A stretch of 64,000 nt of DNA from Prosopocoilus inquinatus (taxonomy: Eukaryota > Arthropoda > Insecta > Coleoptera > Lucanidae): NCBI GenBank assembly GCA_036172665.1, contig CM069870.1, positions 65,472,212-65,536,211 of the forward strand, written 5' to 3'. Below are positions 12,457 to 24,201 of the stretch, one piece after another (within the stretch, counting starts at the first letter, position 1; every line of letters begins with the position of its first letter). The translations under genes were made by a program, and so were the position numbers. The notes below the pieces were generated by a model. The model made no database searches and had not been told where the DNA came from. It worked only from the letters and a program-made list of their open reading frames with translations.

Positions 12457-12672
12457 ATAAATACTTAGATTTCCTTTTGTCTAGAACTATGACAAAAGAA
12501 TGCTGGAACTCCCTGATTGTGTGCATATCCTAGAGGATAATTAATGTTATAACCATGGGGCACAATGGACATACAACAACAGTATGGTTAGGTACGTCAG
12601 ACTACAGGATAGCGCGCGTAGCTTGTGTGGTATGTCAAACTACAAAAGAGAGCGCTTAACGTGTGTGAGTAG
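12457..12672. repeat. Dispersed repeat X, copy 2
   Basis: This is the partner of 6874-7085, lying between the two Z units. The CCATGGGGCACAATGGACAT and CAAACTACAAAAGAGAGCGC blocks are kept, but an extra segment near 12508-12542 breaks any shared frame. Confidence 0.7.
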
Positions 12673-13128
12673 TTAATTAATTTAATTAGCTCATACTTGT
12701 TTATAGGTATACTCTTTCTTTATTTATGCATCTGCAAAGACAAGTGGGAATTTTCACACATGACGGACGTTTCTCACAATAATACAGTCATCATTCGATG
12801 TCACATTGATTTCCTTTTTATAAATCTGAATGGTGGAATGTAGTTGTGTTATTCTGATCAAACATTACATTCATTCATTACTGTACGTCCTAATAACGTA
12901 AATTTTTGGTTAAAGAAGGCTAAAGTTCAACTTCTTCTTGCGCAAGAAACAAAACTGTTGACCTCGTTGGGGAGTTGAATTCTTACGGGTTTATGTACGT
13001 AAGTACATGTAACTGTTGTAATCCTGCTAAATATATGTTTTGGTTTTGAAATACGTAAGTGCACAGTTTCGTGAATTAATCTTTTAAAATGTGTAATTCA
13101 TTAATTAAATTCTGTTTTTGTGTGAGAT
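12672..13128. repeat. Tandem repeat Z, unit 2
   Basis: This is the second Z unit, diverged from the first but collinear over its whole length. The order Y-Z-X-Z here and X-Y at 6.9-8.5 kb implies a larger parental repeat unit that has been rearranged. Confidence 0.7.
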
Positions 13129-13199
13129 TTCGAATTAATTTACAACATAAAATAATCTAGGCACCCCAATTACAAAGTTATTGCCAGCTAACAACGCTA

Positions 13200-13790
13200 A
13201 CAACTTCCAAACTACCAACATGAGTTAGCATATTGAGGTGTCGAGAAATTTCCAGGCGATACCATTAGCCATGGGCAGTCCAGCGTATTTGTTGCCAAAT
13301 TATATGTTAAGCAAATCCGAGCGTGCGTTGTTTCAACTTGACTTCGACAAAACCGTCCGTCCTCCCCTTGATCCTGAACAAAGGCCAATTCAAAGTTGGC
13401 ATTTCTGTCGGCGGCGTGCCTATACGTAATCGTTTCCAAATATTTGCGCCACATACCTCCGGCTGCTCGTAAATAATATTTAGCTGGCGCGGCTGATAAT
13501 GCGGAGCTTTTGTGCGCCCGACAGAGGAACCGATAACTACATTTGCTTCAACTGAACGGTACGTCCGGAGACAAAATGTCGACACTCCATAATTTCCGCA
13601 CGAACCGGCTGATAAAATTCAATGTTCGAGCCATAGTGTTTCGACGGAGTCGCTGTGTTCGCAGTGTCAACGCCGCGCCGGCTGCATTTCCACACACACG
13701 TCCTAAACATGTTAGAAACTTATCTGGAAGGAATACGATTTCCTTGTAAACATCCCCCAACACAATTCCTATTTACATACACGTTTTGTA
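13200..13790. other. GC-richer block with frames open on both strands
   Basis: Frames of 60-92 codons are open on both strands (for example 13307-13585 minus and 13543-13749 plus). None has a known domain, and splice sites do not obviously join them. The pattern fits a CpG-richer non-coding island better than a gene. Confidence 0.3.
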
Positions 13791-14831
13791 TTTAGTTCAT
13801 TCTTAGTAAACAGTCAACCGACGCGACAGCTGGAAAGGTGAGCAGATTCTCATTTGATTCTATTCATAGTATTACACCAAAATCACTATTCGCAGGTAGA
13901 ATAGAAGATAGAAATAATCCTATAATACTGGTGAAGCCAGTTGGGCTGGGTTAGGAAAAAATCACGGGTCTGAAAAAATAAATTTACATCTTCTAGATGA
14001 TAGCTTTTGTAAAGGTTCGGATATTCAGTACGCAGAGTTGCACAGTCTTTACATAAAAGTCAATGTTGCGATTGAATTACTCCTATATTATAACGCATTT
14101 AAAACACGAAGAAGGTTAGTATAAGAAACGGGCTTGAATCATCCAGCGCCGGTCACAGTTTCTTAGAAATGAATTGCATACGGCCGGCGTTCAGAGAGAA
14201 ATGACGGAGTCGAGCCACAGAAGTTGCAATTTTGTCCCTAATTTATGTACCCAATTAGGCTTTCACGCACGCAAAGCAAATACATCATCCGACATTCCCC
14301 ACTTACGTAAGAGTCTGGAGGGCGGCGTTCTTTCGAGTCCTTTGACTGCAGTTTTCTAATTCCTAATCTCTAGTTTCTAATACTCTTCAAAGTTTTTTTT
14401 TTAATCTTAGGGCAGATTTCATAATCAAATTAAAGTAACATTCTGTTGCATAAATAACTACGTTTTCGCATCTTTTTAGACATATGACTGTGACTTTTAT
14501 TTAAAAATCTCCTAAAGATCTATTATGAAATCAGGCCTTAATATTTTTTTTAATTAATAAATTTTCGAGTTTGAAATTTAATTTCGAAAATGAAGTTACT
14601 ACACCTGTTTTTTTTTTTTTGGTAATCAATTTAATCGTAACCGATTTCTTTTTTATTAATTTAATTTAATTTCTGTTTACAGAAAGTTAGCGTTGGTGAG
14701 TTCAAACAAAAATCTATTTTGCCTGTAAGGAAAAGCTATTCTCTAACACAGCCTTTTTAATGTACTGAATATTCATCTTTCTCTCCAAACAAGTTTTTTG
14801 TTTTTGGTTTATTTAGCGCGTTCGTTTGAGG
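13790..14831. other. AT-rich non-coding stretch
   Basis: Nothing is recognised. Homopolymer T runs lie near 14394, 14545 and 14610. The right end is set by the target duplication of the hAT-type element that follows. Confidence 0.45.
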
Positions 14832-14839
14832 ATTAAAAT

Positions 14840-16100
14840 TAGTGCTGGCAACCAAATCGGTTGTTTGGATAACCGGTTAACCGGTTTTGGATTATCCGAG
14901 GTTTTAAACAAAACCGAAAACCGGTTATCCGGATAATCGGTTAGTCGAATATCCAATTATTTGGATAACCGGATATTCGAATAATATCGGTTTTTGGATA
15001 CTCGAAAAGCCGGTTATTCGAATGGTGAAATATATTCAAATAGCCCAACTACTTGAAATTCAAATAACTGTACACACAATAACGTATTTATTTTGTTCAT
15101 CCTTTTAAAGATACTCTTAGGAAAACTCAAATTAAATTGAAAATGGGTAAATGTTGGAAGTATTAAAAAAAATGAAGGTAAAACTTATCTGTTATGTTCA
15201 TTACGTAAAAAAAATGTAGGTGGTCAAGTGGTACTTCTAATCCACATATTAGAAGTCGAAGGAGAAGAATTAAAATAATTTTAGTTTTTGTTGTGAGTAG
15301 CCTTTTCGACCGTACCCAACCGTCTTTTGGAGAATTTAATAAAAGTTTATTATGGTACAGATGTTCGGAACCGTAATGAATTTTTACAGCACAAAATATT
15401 TGCATTACTTTTACAATTTGTTGAATATTTTTCATTAGTTAGAACAAGTATAATTGACATTTATCTAGTATTTAACAAAAAAAACGAAAACTATTATTAG
15501 TGAGTTTGTGTCACGTTTTAGATGTGTGAGTCCTTATAAATTAGAAATGAAGTTAATACTTTAAAATAGACAAGAGAAGCACAACATTGAAATGTTTGAA
15601 AACATCTTCATCTGAATAAAAACCAGGAACATTAGTGGCGCTCTTGTCTTGGAAATACCAATCTTTTAAACCACTAGTACATCGTATTTCCTTCTATACT
15701 ATGAACTGTAATATAATACGTAATTTATCATTCATTTTATATTTCAAAAATATGTGGCCATTGTAAAATTGGCTTTGGAGTTAAAATTCAGTCGAGTCTG
15801 TTTTTTATGAATCAGATTTTCTGGTAATCCAAAAGCTAGTTTTTTGATTACAGATTTCGCGAATATCCGAATAGTCGGTTTTGCATATATTCAAGTAGAC
15901 AGTTTTTCAAATATCCGAATAGTCGATTTTTGGATATTCGATTATCCAAGTAATCGGTTTTTGGATATCCGAATAATCGGTTTTTAGATATTCGAATAGT
16001 TGGTTTTAATCATTATTTGGATAACCGGTTTTATCCAAAACCAGTTTTTTAAAGAAACCGATTATTCGGTTTCAATTTTTTCCGGTTTTTGCCAGCACTA
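14840..16100. mobile_element. Non-autonomous hAT-type element (1.26 kb) with subterminal repeat arrays
   Basis: The ends are perfect 12-bp inverted repeats, TAGTGCTGGCAA and TTGCCAGCACTA. They are flanked by an exact 8-bp target duplication ATTAAAAT at 14832-14839 and 16101-16108, diagnostic of hAT superfamily insertion. Both ends (14860-15025 and 15850-16085) carry many copies of short motifs of the type TATCCGnATA and AACCGGTT in both orientations, such as GGATATCCGAATAATCGGTT. Subterminal repeats of this kind are known binding sites for hAT transposases. The AT-rich centre has no transposase remnant; the 90-codon frame at 15163-15435 (minus) has no domain. It must have been mobilised in trans. 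Confidence 0.88.
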
Positions 16101-17783
16101 ATTAAAATTTCTCATTTTTTTACAATTTAAAAGTACAAAAGTTATTCAAAATTCAGCAAAGTTGACGCTAATTGCAAGAAAAAACAATAGTATTCGATTC
16201 AACGTGTTAAAATTTCTGTTTCAGAGAAATTTCGTAGATGACGCCACCATACTTATGTTTTTTTTTTATTATTGGAAAGCTTAGGATGAGCTAAAATTCA
16301 AGCAGAAAAAATCCATAAATGGATAAAGTTACATTTACTAGCAGCTGAAAAACTCAAGTCTGTGACGTAAAGTTAACGATTTAAATTCCCTAATATTCCA
16401 TGCATGGAATGAAACAAATGAATTTTTCAAATAATATGCTCCATGTTGGGCGCCAATTTTTTTTTATATGCAAATTATACATATTTTTTTTTTCAATTTA
16501 TTATTTTGCCATTATCAAAATTCTTTAAAATAATGTAAAAGTTACAAATGTTTGGATATGAGATTTAAAAAAAAAAAGTTGGAGTTAACATAAGATACGT
16601 TTGGCTTCAAACCAAAAGGAATATATTTGATACACGATATAATACACAACGAACATGTAATTTCATTTAATTTAAATAATAATAAGCGTCAATAATGCTT
16701 TACATGATACAATTGATATTGAGCAAAACACAATTTCTGTTGGGCGCAAGCTCATCGGCAAATTTGTGTTTATGTAAAATGTAATATATAAGAGAGTGCT
16801 GGTTTTGAAACGCAACATAGGAAATCCCATATTAAAATTCCATTCAGATTTTTTAAAGTGCTTTTGAAGAAGAAGTGTGTAATATACACTGAGTGTATCT
16901 CTATCTCATTTTATTACATAAAGCTGAACCGAGATGGAGATACACTCAGTGCGCACTGGTGCAACAAGTGAAAAACGCTATAAATACAAAGCGTTGTGTT
17001 TGTGCAAAAATTAATTCTTTTTAACGACCAAGTTAGCATGTAGGAAACTGCAAGTGAAATAAAGATTCAATATAAAACCGTTTCTCAGCACACTTGTAAA
17101 ATTCTGTTTCAACATCAGTGACATTTACAACAACTACATAATCTGAATGATTGACATGTAACTGGTATGTGTCAAGGTACAGATGTGTTCAAAAAGGTGT
17201 TGTACAGCTACTTTAGGGTTGTGTTGAATAATGTTTTTAATAATAATTTAATCATATTTTCATATTCACCCACTGGGACGTTTCCGAAGATTCCAAAGAC
17301 ATCTCACAGCACAGCATTTTCTAGTTTTCTAGTACATTAATATTCTCTCTTAGACTTATTGTTATGTAATGTTTTTAAAGTGTAACAACACAAACGATCC
17401 TCTTCCGAATTCTGAATAAATACTTTTATTACCGCATCCATGGTGTAATATATACTTGATACATATTTGAAATTACCTTTGTTATTGTCATCGTAAATTT
17501 TAAACATAACAAGACACTCTGTAAGCTCATAAAATATGTAATTACAAACATAACTTCCAAATCGTCATTAGAAATTAATTCAAATGCGTACTAGTAACTT
17601 GTTTTTCATGGAAGAACCAAAATAGAAAAATAGTGTAGAAAACACTAGCCAGTGCAATTGACCGCTTGACGTTCGCATGCTAAAATAAAATGTCTCATGA
17701 TATTTGCTTTTTAATGTAATATACTTAGAACAGTTGTAAATCTACATTACTTCCATTTGATCTTTAGTTCGAAAATCGTTATA
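16101..17783. other. AT-rich stretch with a pre-miRNA-like hairpin
   Basis: The stretch is AT-rich and carries no open frame of note. The only clear structure is the hairpin at 16887-16951, listed separately. Confidence 0.4.
16887..16951. other. Hairpin with 21-nt arms (pre-miRNA-like)
   Basis: The left arm CACTGAGTGTATCTCTATCTC (16887-16907) pairs with GAGATGGAGATACACTCAGTG (16931-16951) at 20 of 21 positions, and the exception is a possible G:U wobble. The loop is 23 nt. The total of 65 nt fits an insect pre-miRNA, but the seed matches no miRNA I recall. A small foldback transposon is the main alternative. Confidence 0.35.
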
Positions 17784-18278
17784 CAGTGTGGCCTATTAAA
17801 AGTTCTCGGGGTCAGGAACACACAAATATTCTGAAAATTAACACATTACCCTATGAAGAAGTGGTCTTTCAGAATAAAATATTTTCACTTTTATATCACT
17901 TCCGGTTATGTCTGAAGTAACCATTAACTTTCTTATTTGAAATGGAATGCTATACATTTTATTGCAAATTCTCATTCAACACGTTATTCCAAGCAAAAGT
18001 TGTTAGCGCTTCTGTAATATAACTTAAGTATAACGGTTTTTGAGATATCTTCGAATTTCTGAAAAAAATTATTTCGGTGGCCTTTCATTTAAGAGAATGT
18101 ATTTATGACACTTTCAGAATTCAAGATTCAAGCTGACTGTCGTTTGAAAGAATAATGTTCAGCCTATCAAATCATATCCTAGTTATCATTGAAAAATTCA
18201 CAGGGTTGTCAAAATATGGTGTCGAACCTTGTTCTGTTCAACTGCCCAAAACTCAGTTTTCGTAATTGGAGCACCCTG
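17784..18278. mobile_element. CAGGGTG-type MITE (about 495 bp)
   Basis: The ends CAGTGTGGCC and GGAGCACCCTG are imperfect inverted repeats flanked by TA at 17782-17783 and 18279-18280. Elements with CAGGGTG-like ends are common in insect genomes. There is no coding capacity. Its right part also belongs to the inverted pair described at 18043-18335, so its true right boundary is uncertain. Confidence 0.5.
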
Positions 18279-18335
18279 TATATTTTTGCTTCATGAGATG
18301 CCGAATCAAATTCTATTGTGTTAATTAATGGCATT
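18043..18335 (+). repeat. Left arm of a 3.2 kb-spaced inverted repeat
   Basis: About 290 bp is similar, in inverted orientation, to 21500-21795. Shared blocks include GGTGGCCTTTCATTTAAGAG and ATATGGTGTCGAA. Homology continues past the CACCCTG end, through GTATATTTTTGC and GAATCAAATTCT, so it is not explained by the MITE alone. Confidence 0.75.
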
Positions 18336-18986
18336 TATACAGTCATTCGTATCTACCTTTCAAAAAGAGGAAATATCGAATTCCTATTTTTTTAAGAAAT
18401 AAATAATTGCATTATAGCATTATTTCACCATACATCTCGGAATAAAGCTATAGGTAAATACCTATCGTAATACTTACTGTTTTCATAAACAAGGGTTTTA
18501 AAAAAAATAAGTAGACCTATTTTCAAAAACAATTCTTTCTATCAGGCTAACATTTTTGTTTAAGAAAAGCAAAAGTAAAACTTACAATTAGTGAAGTGGT
18601 AAAAATAATTAAACAGTTTTATTTATTATTCTCGAGTCCCTATGATACGGTCGTAAATACTGCATAAAATTTGCAAATAACTGAGACAAGAGTCAAATCA
18701 ACTAATAAATATTTACAATGGTAACCTATCTCTCTCACTTTGTAGAAATTTTGCACAAAAAATACCATCGTGTCGTAGTTTTTGAAGATCAAACATTACG
18801 GTTCCTTTTTTTTGTTTTGTTAATTTTTTTAATTCCTTTGTTTTTTATTTGTACAAATCTGTTATTATAGCTTGTAACTCAATAAATATTTTTATTTTGT
18901 CGACACTTACTGCGAAAAATTACCATAATTTTACCAAAATATGCCATTATAAGAAACAATAATACATAACAAGAAAATAATGCAAA
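18336..18986. other. AT-rich non-coding stretch
   Basis: AT-rich sequence between the left inverted-repeat arm and the DD82E-like transposon. No frame or motif is recognised. Confidence 0.45.
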
Positions 18987-19466
18987 TATAGACAGAAGCA
19001 GCTAAGTTTGCAGTGACGTCACGAACGTGAATGCCTAGTACGTTTATAGTAGTTCTGAAGCGACATAATTATTTGAATTTTATACATATTTATTTTTTTA
19101 TTAATTATCTATGCAAATACACTTAATTAATGTTATAATGAGGTGAAATATAAACTTTGAGTAAATGTATGCATGTTCCAAATTAGTCTAGGTAATTTAT
19201 GTTGGGTAAATCTTTGTGCAATAATAAAGTTCTGGTTATATCAAATTATTAAATGTAAATAACCTGAAGTTTTATTGTTTTACATTTTCTTTTAACTCTA
19301 TTAAGTCTAAAAACTGCAGTCGTAGAAAAAAATTTCAAGAATTTAAATTTATTTTTTTTTCATAGTGAATAAAATTTTGAAACAGTTTGGAGTTCATTGG
19401 CTTTTTATGATATATTTATTGTCATCAAAAAGTACACGATATGTTCAAATATAAAAGAACAAAGCT

Positions 19467-19472
19467 TTTATT
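19467..19472 (-). terminator. Candidate polyadenylation signal
   Basis: AATAAA on the minus strand, about 125 nt downstream of the transposase stop codon and inside the element. Confidence 0.4.
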
Positions 19473-19595
19473 TGTAAACAAAAGAAAATATACAAAAATT
19501 AGTAGCTATTATAATATAATATGGAATCTGAAGTGCTTCGATATAATACATTTAAGAAAAGATTTACAGATACAAAGAAAGTAAACGTTGCATAT

Positions 19596-21101
19596 TTAAT
19601 CACTCTCACTCTCTTCGCTACTAGTGCTGGAATCATTATTTACCGATATAATTAACGGATGAACGTCTTCGGTGTCAAATACTACTTCTCTGTCCCACCA
19701 TTTTTTAATGACATTATCAGTATGAGTGATAGTATTCACCCACATTTCTGGAGTCACATGGTTCAATGACTCCTTCCACATATCCACAGCTTTTACCTGA
19801 CCATATCCATCTCGTCCAACATGTCTGTTGTAATAAGTTTTACAAATACCCCAAATGTTTTCTATGGGGTTAAATATGCAGTGATATGGTGGCAATCTTA
19901 GTACACGATGTCCATATTCTAAAGCTAATTTGTCAACTTTGTATGTTTTCGCAGGCTTATTGCTAAAACAAGACCATCACTAATGTTTTATACTGAATAA
20001 TTTGTAATAATTGCCAATTACCGTGACACTAATTCCAACAGTTCCAGTTTTAGCAAACAATCGTTTACTTGAACGTTGTGCTGCTGAAGCCATTCCTTTA
20101 TTCTTGCCTTTGACCAAGAACTATTAGGACTTTTGTCACATAAACTGCTGTGATAACTGGCATTGTCCATAATTATCAAAGAAGGTTCTTCTAAATTTTT
20201 TAGTAACTGGTTTTCAAACCATTTTAAGAAGTTATTTTCATTCATTTCTCCATGACAATCAGGGTTCTTTGAATTTGACGAAAATACTAATGAAGCTCCT
20301 TCAATAAAACCGTTAATGTTGCCTGCATGTAGTACAATAAATCTGAAAACAATAAATGATTCATGCAAATACAGGAAATTTAATATCGATTAACTAACCT
20401 TTTGCCATCACATTTCATTCTTTTTACACTCTTATGGCTGTCATCTTGCCAAGACCGTGTCACTGTATCATTCTCAAAAATCCATGTTTCATCTACATAT
20501 ACTGGTTGCCAGGATTTTCCAGAGTTTAAATTCTGTACATACGATTTTAAAAAATCCATTAAGGCTCGGCGAGAATCATCTTTCTTGTATTTAAATCCAA
20601 TCTTTTTCAAGATTCTGCCTAATGAATCTACTGATCCATTAAAAATTTGCCGTTCCTTCAGATACAACAAAAGTGAATGACGTGTAACGTGTTGCTCTGC
20701 AAATAAATATAACGAAACATTTTTATACTTGCACTGAACACAAAAGCTTACTTGATCTGTACATATCATAAATTTCATCTCGTATTGCCCCCTGTTCTGC
20801 TTCACTAATGTCGCAAATAGGTTTTGTACGTGAACGTTTTTTAGGAGGGCTTTGTAAAGGTATATTCTCTTTCACGGCTTTCGATATGGAATGTACTGTT
20901 CGTAGACTGAAATTCAATGCATCAGCAACTCTCTGTCAATAAGATTAGCATTAATAATACGCAATAAAATAACAGATGTACACAAACCTCACAAACACTA
21001 CCTACGGTCAATAAAGGTCCACCGTTAACCTTTTCTCTCTCAAAATATTTAATCAAAGAGGCAACCAATTCCTTGGATTGGCTATGCAGTGGTTTTGGCA
21101 T
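19596..21101 (-). CDS. Intact five-exon DDE transposase (DD82E-like)
   Basis: Exons on the minus strand are 21101-20988, 20932-20752, 20696-20399, 20342-20022 and 19962-19596. The introns are 55, 55, 56 and 59 bp with GT-AG ends. Phases agree, giving 1281 nt and 426 residues with no stop. Helix-turn-helix-like segments lie at about 10-60 and 79-140, with a basic, NLS-like PPKKRSRTKP at 67-76. The DDE_3-type catalytic domain follows: VYVDETWIF (D167), IIMDNASYH (D257) and PPYHCIFNPIENIWG (E339). There are 81 residues between D257 and E339, against 34 in mariner and Tc1. The tail is Ser/Glu-rich. The enzyme would cut and paste its own element. I recall a named DD82E group (Sailor), but assignment needs a tree. 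The intact triad and splice sites suggest recent activity; domestication is the alternative. The ATG at 21101 is chosen because an in-frame upstream alternative adds only a few residues. Confidence 0.85.
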
Positions 21102-21499
21102 TTTAGTCCTAAGAAGAACTGACACGAAACAATAAGAAAACGAATATAATTTAAGAAACTTGTGCGCTCAAATAGTTGCTCAAATACCATAACCACAATT
21201 GTCAAAATCACGAAGTCGCACGAACGGCCGATATGTAAACGTATAATCAGGATTCCAACCCTCAAACATAATATTACATTCGTTTTTATTTATTTATTTC
21301 ATTGTTACTTAAATAAGAATAAATTGCTGCAGTAAATGTCAAACTTATTTACCAACGCTATACGAATGCATTAAATTCTGTATGTTAAATGCTCAAATAA
21401 TTTATTGTATTTTGCTTTCATTGAATTGGTACGAAATACGTCACTAACTACGTAACTGCAAACTTAGCTGCGTTTCTCTATAGGTAGAGGGAATGCTAC

Positions 21500-21795
21500 T
21501 GTTAATCGATGAAGAAATTGATTCTGCATCACACGATGCAAAAATATACTGGGTGTTCCTTTTACGAAAACTGAGTTTTAGGCAGTTGAACAGAGCAAGT
21601 TTCGACACCATATTTTGACCAGCCTGTGAATTTTTCTATAATAAGTAGGGTATGATTTGAAAGACTGAACATTATTCTCTCAAACGGCGGGCAGCTTGAA
21701 TCTTGAAATTTGAAAATATTGAAAATACATTCTCTTAAATGAAAGGCCACCGAAATATTTTTTTCCAGAAATTCGCTCAATAAACAAAGCATGAG
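21500..21795 (-). repeat. Right arm of a 3.2 kb-spaced inverted repeat
   Basis: This is the inverted partner of 18043-18335. It begins about 18 bp outside the right end of the DD82E-like transposon. Unlike the left copy it has TACTGGGTG in place of the CAGGGTG end. The 82-codon frame at 21562-21810 is not a gene. Confidence 0.75.
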
Positions 21796-21799
21796 ACGT

Positions 21800-24200
21800 G
21801 TCCAAACCATAGGGTTGTTGGGTGGAATCTCAAGTATTCCATCACAGTCAAAAACTAATTCTCGACTTTTTTTTTTAATTTCTAAATGAATTTATTTAGA
21901 TTTAATGATACCGCGTTTAATATGTCGTTCAGTAAACCGTCTTATATTCTAAGTGGGCATTCACACATTTATTGCCCGCTTACTTATTCAGATTTCGTCC
22001 TTTCTTACCGGCATTTCTAAAGCTGAAGGGAACGTTTGACAAAGACGCAAGCTCTAAATAAACTTTCTTTGAAATTGCGCCCCGTAATCTTATCGCTTAA
22101 ATTCTGATAACAGTAAAGTTTACTAAGTGGAAAGTATCAGAAGTAGTACGTAAAGTTAATTGAGTTAGATACCGCTTTTTGCCGTCGAACTTCGCCCGCA
22201 ACTTTTCGGTCGTTCGGGTTCGCACGAGGGCGATCTAGTCATCGTCGGTAAATAAACGTGCCCGCTCAATTAATCCGCGATTTTTTTTTTTACGATTTAC
22301 GTTTTATCTATCAAGTGTGCGCGTCGGAAATCTTGGTGAAGGTGAACGATCGGATGATCGCAACGAACACGTGCTGCCTAACTTGTGTTGTGTGGGATCG
22401 AGGAAATTGAAAGAACAAACAGTCTGCCGCCTGTTGAGATGTATTGACCAACGAAAAATTGTATTTTGTATGATACCGACCGACGTAACAAGGACGTAAG
22501 ACGGTACGGTTGAAACACAATCTTACAAGGAGTATAATATCAAGGAAAATACTCTGAGGCTTGTCTTGAGGACAATGCAATAAGATATTGTTGTCCCCTA
22601 TCTACTCTCAAACAGGTTGGAATTCGGGATTGGTTTAAAAATATCTCTGTGCATTTTATCCTAAATTGAGATCGTGCAATGTTTTTATACATGTAGAGAA
22701 AATAAATAAATAGAATAGCACGAGAGAACGCAGATATACAAATTTGCAATATTTTTCTCAAGTCATGCACTCATGAGAGTAAATACTACATGTGTTTAAG
22801 GTCGCCAGAACAAATAGCGGGGCGATTTAATTTCATTGTACAGTTTCCGATCTCGCTTCGGTACACTACTAAGTAAGCACCGTTGGTACGTTCACACGGT
22901 TGGTAACCCGTAATTTGTAACCATTGCGGCGGCTGCTGCGAACATAAAGCGCAGACGAACGTGGTCATTCCGGTGCAGCACCTGATGAAGGCGATCATGC
23001 TTTGCACACCCTGCGATTTTAGTCGCTTCGGATTATAAATTCTGAACATTTATTTTTCTACGGTTATGTTAACGTTTCTGAAATAGTAATTCGTCGTTTG
23101 AAGAGATTAAAAATCGCATTCGGTTCGCTCGTAAACGCCAAAAAATCATTTAGGATCCAGCCTTTCGTCGGTCGTTAACTAAACTAAAATTACGATTTCA
23201 TTCTTTTAGTATTTGCAGCTTTTTATTCTGCAATCAATCAACCGTCTTCTAGTTTTTCAGCAAAAGTTTTAAATAAAGCAATGTAGTGAGAGGTTAACTC
23301 TCATATTGCGATGAATGTTACACATAGGAGAAGTGGATGAGGTTAGAAACAAATAGGATTGCAAGAATGGAACACTGACTCACTTTAAAATGCTTAAAGT
23401 ATGCCTGTGCAAAGCACAGACTTTCCACGTAATCTCCACTGAGTGGGCATATACATCCAACGCATATACTTATCCATCGTCTGAAACCAGACCCGACAAC
23501 CGACTTCGTTTCGGGGGAGTTGACACAATTCAATACTGCGCTTGTCAAGTCCTTGTCCCTGTACTCGACCAACAATCCAGAAAATGGTGGATTAGTTTAG
23601 CGCAAGTTACGTTTCGCGTGCTTCTTTAAGAAGATCTTTATGATCGCTATATCACTTTAAGTCCGATTTTACGGCCTGCTTTAATTCTGACGCTGTACTT
23701 GGACACCTGTGAGGCGGCGCTTTTGTCGGCAGATTTCAAAGAAAGCCTTTTCTGTGGCATACGTTTGAAAAGTTCGTCAAGTAGTCTTTGAATTCTTCAT
23801 AACATTGTGGATGGAGCAGGTTTACCTAATTCAAGTTCAGCGCGAAATGTCATGTAACGCTTTCGATTGCTGCACTAATGGGCATGCACAATATCTTCGT
23901 TTTGTTTATATAGCAAGAGAAGATAGATATTAGCATTAGTACATCAAACGAAAACGCAAAACATTACAACCGATTCAGAACGGACGTTCGTTAAACGTCA
24001 GTTGACTTAGGACGCCATTTTTTTCCTGCTCTATCTTCTTTTACCAAAAAAATCACAACCAAATTGATGAGCAGTTCAATTGTTCACTCCTTATTAATAT
24101 CTAACGATGGCATGTCTAATTCACGTCAAGGTTACCGATCGCTCTTGTCTGTGAAGTTTGCAATTTGCGTTTTATGTTTTCATTTGCTTTTTAATAGCAA
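21800..24200. other. Mixed non-coding stretch with GC-richer islands
   Basis: GC-richer islands lie at about 22160-22480 and 22800-23110. The minus-strand frame 22786-23049 (87 codons) is Cys-rich and Trp-containing but matches no family I know, and a plus-strand frame is also open in part. No transposon end is recognised. The frame at 24064-24450 (128 codons, plus) runs into repeat B and is repeat-derived. Confidence 0.35.
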
Positions 24201-24201
24201 G

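Larger units (their letters stand above)
18989..21480 (-). mobile_element. Complete Tc1/mariner-superfamily transposon, DD82E-like (2.49 kb)
   Basis: The terminal inverted repeats match at 26 of 30 positions. The left begins TAGACAGAAGCAGCTAAG and the right, read on the minus strand, begins TAGAGAAACGCAGCTAAG; both then continue TTTGCAGT. A TA dinucleotide flanks both ends (18987-18988 and 21481-21482), the target duplication of the IS630-Tc1-mariner superfamily. The interior holds one intact five-exon transposase gene on the minus strand, with about 380 bp between the right end and its start codon. All parts of an autonomous element are present. Confidence 0.8.

Noticed and set aside
22786..23049. 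Cys-rich 87-codon minus-strand frame as a possible secreted-protein exon
   Set aside because: There is no signal peptide or family I know and no clear splice sites joining it to another exon. A frame is also partly open on the other strand, as in the other GC-richer islands.
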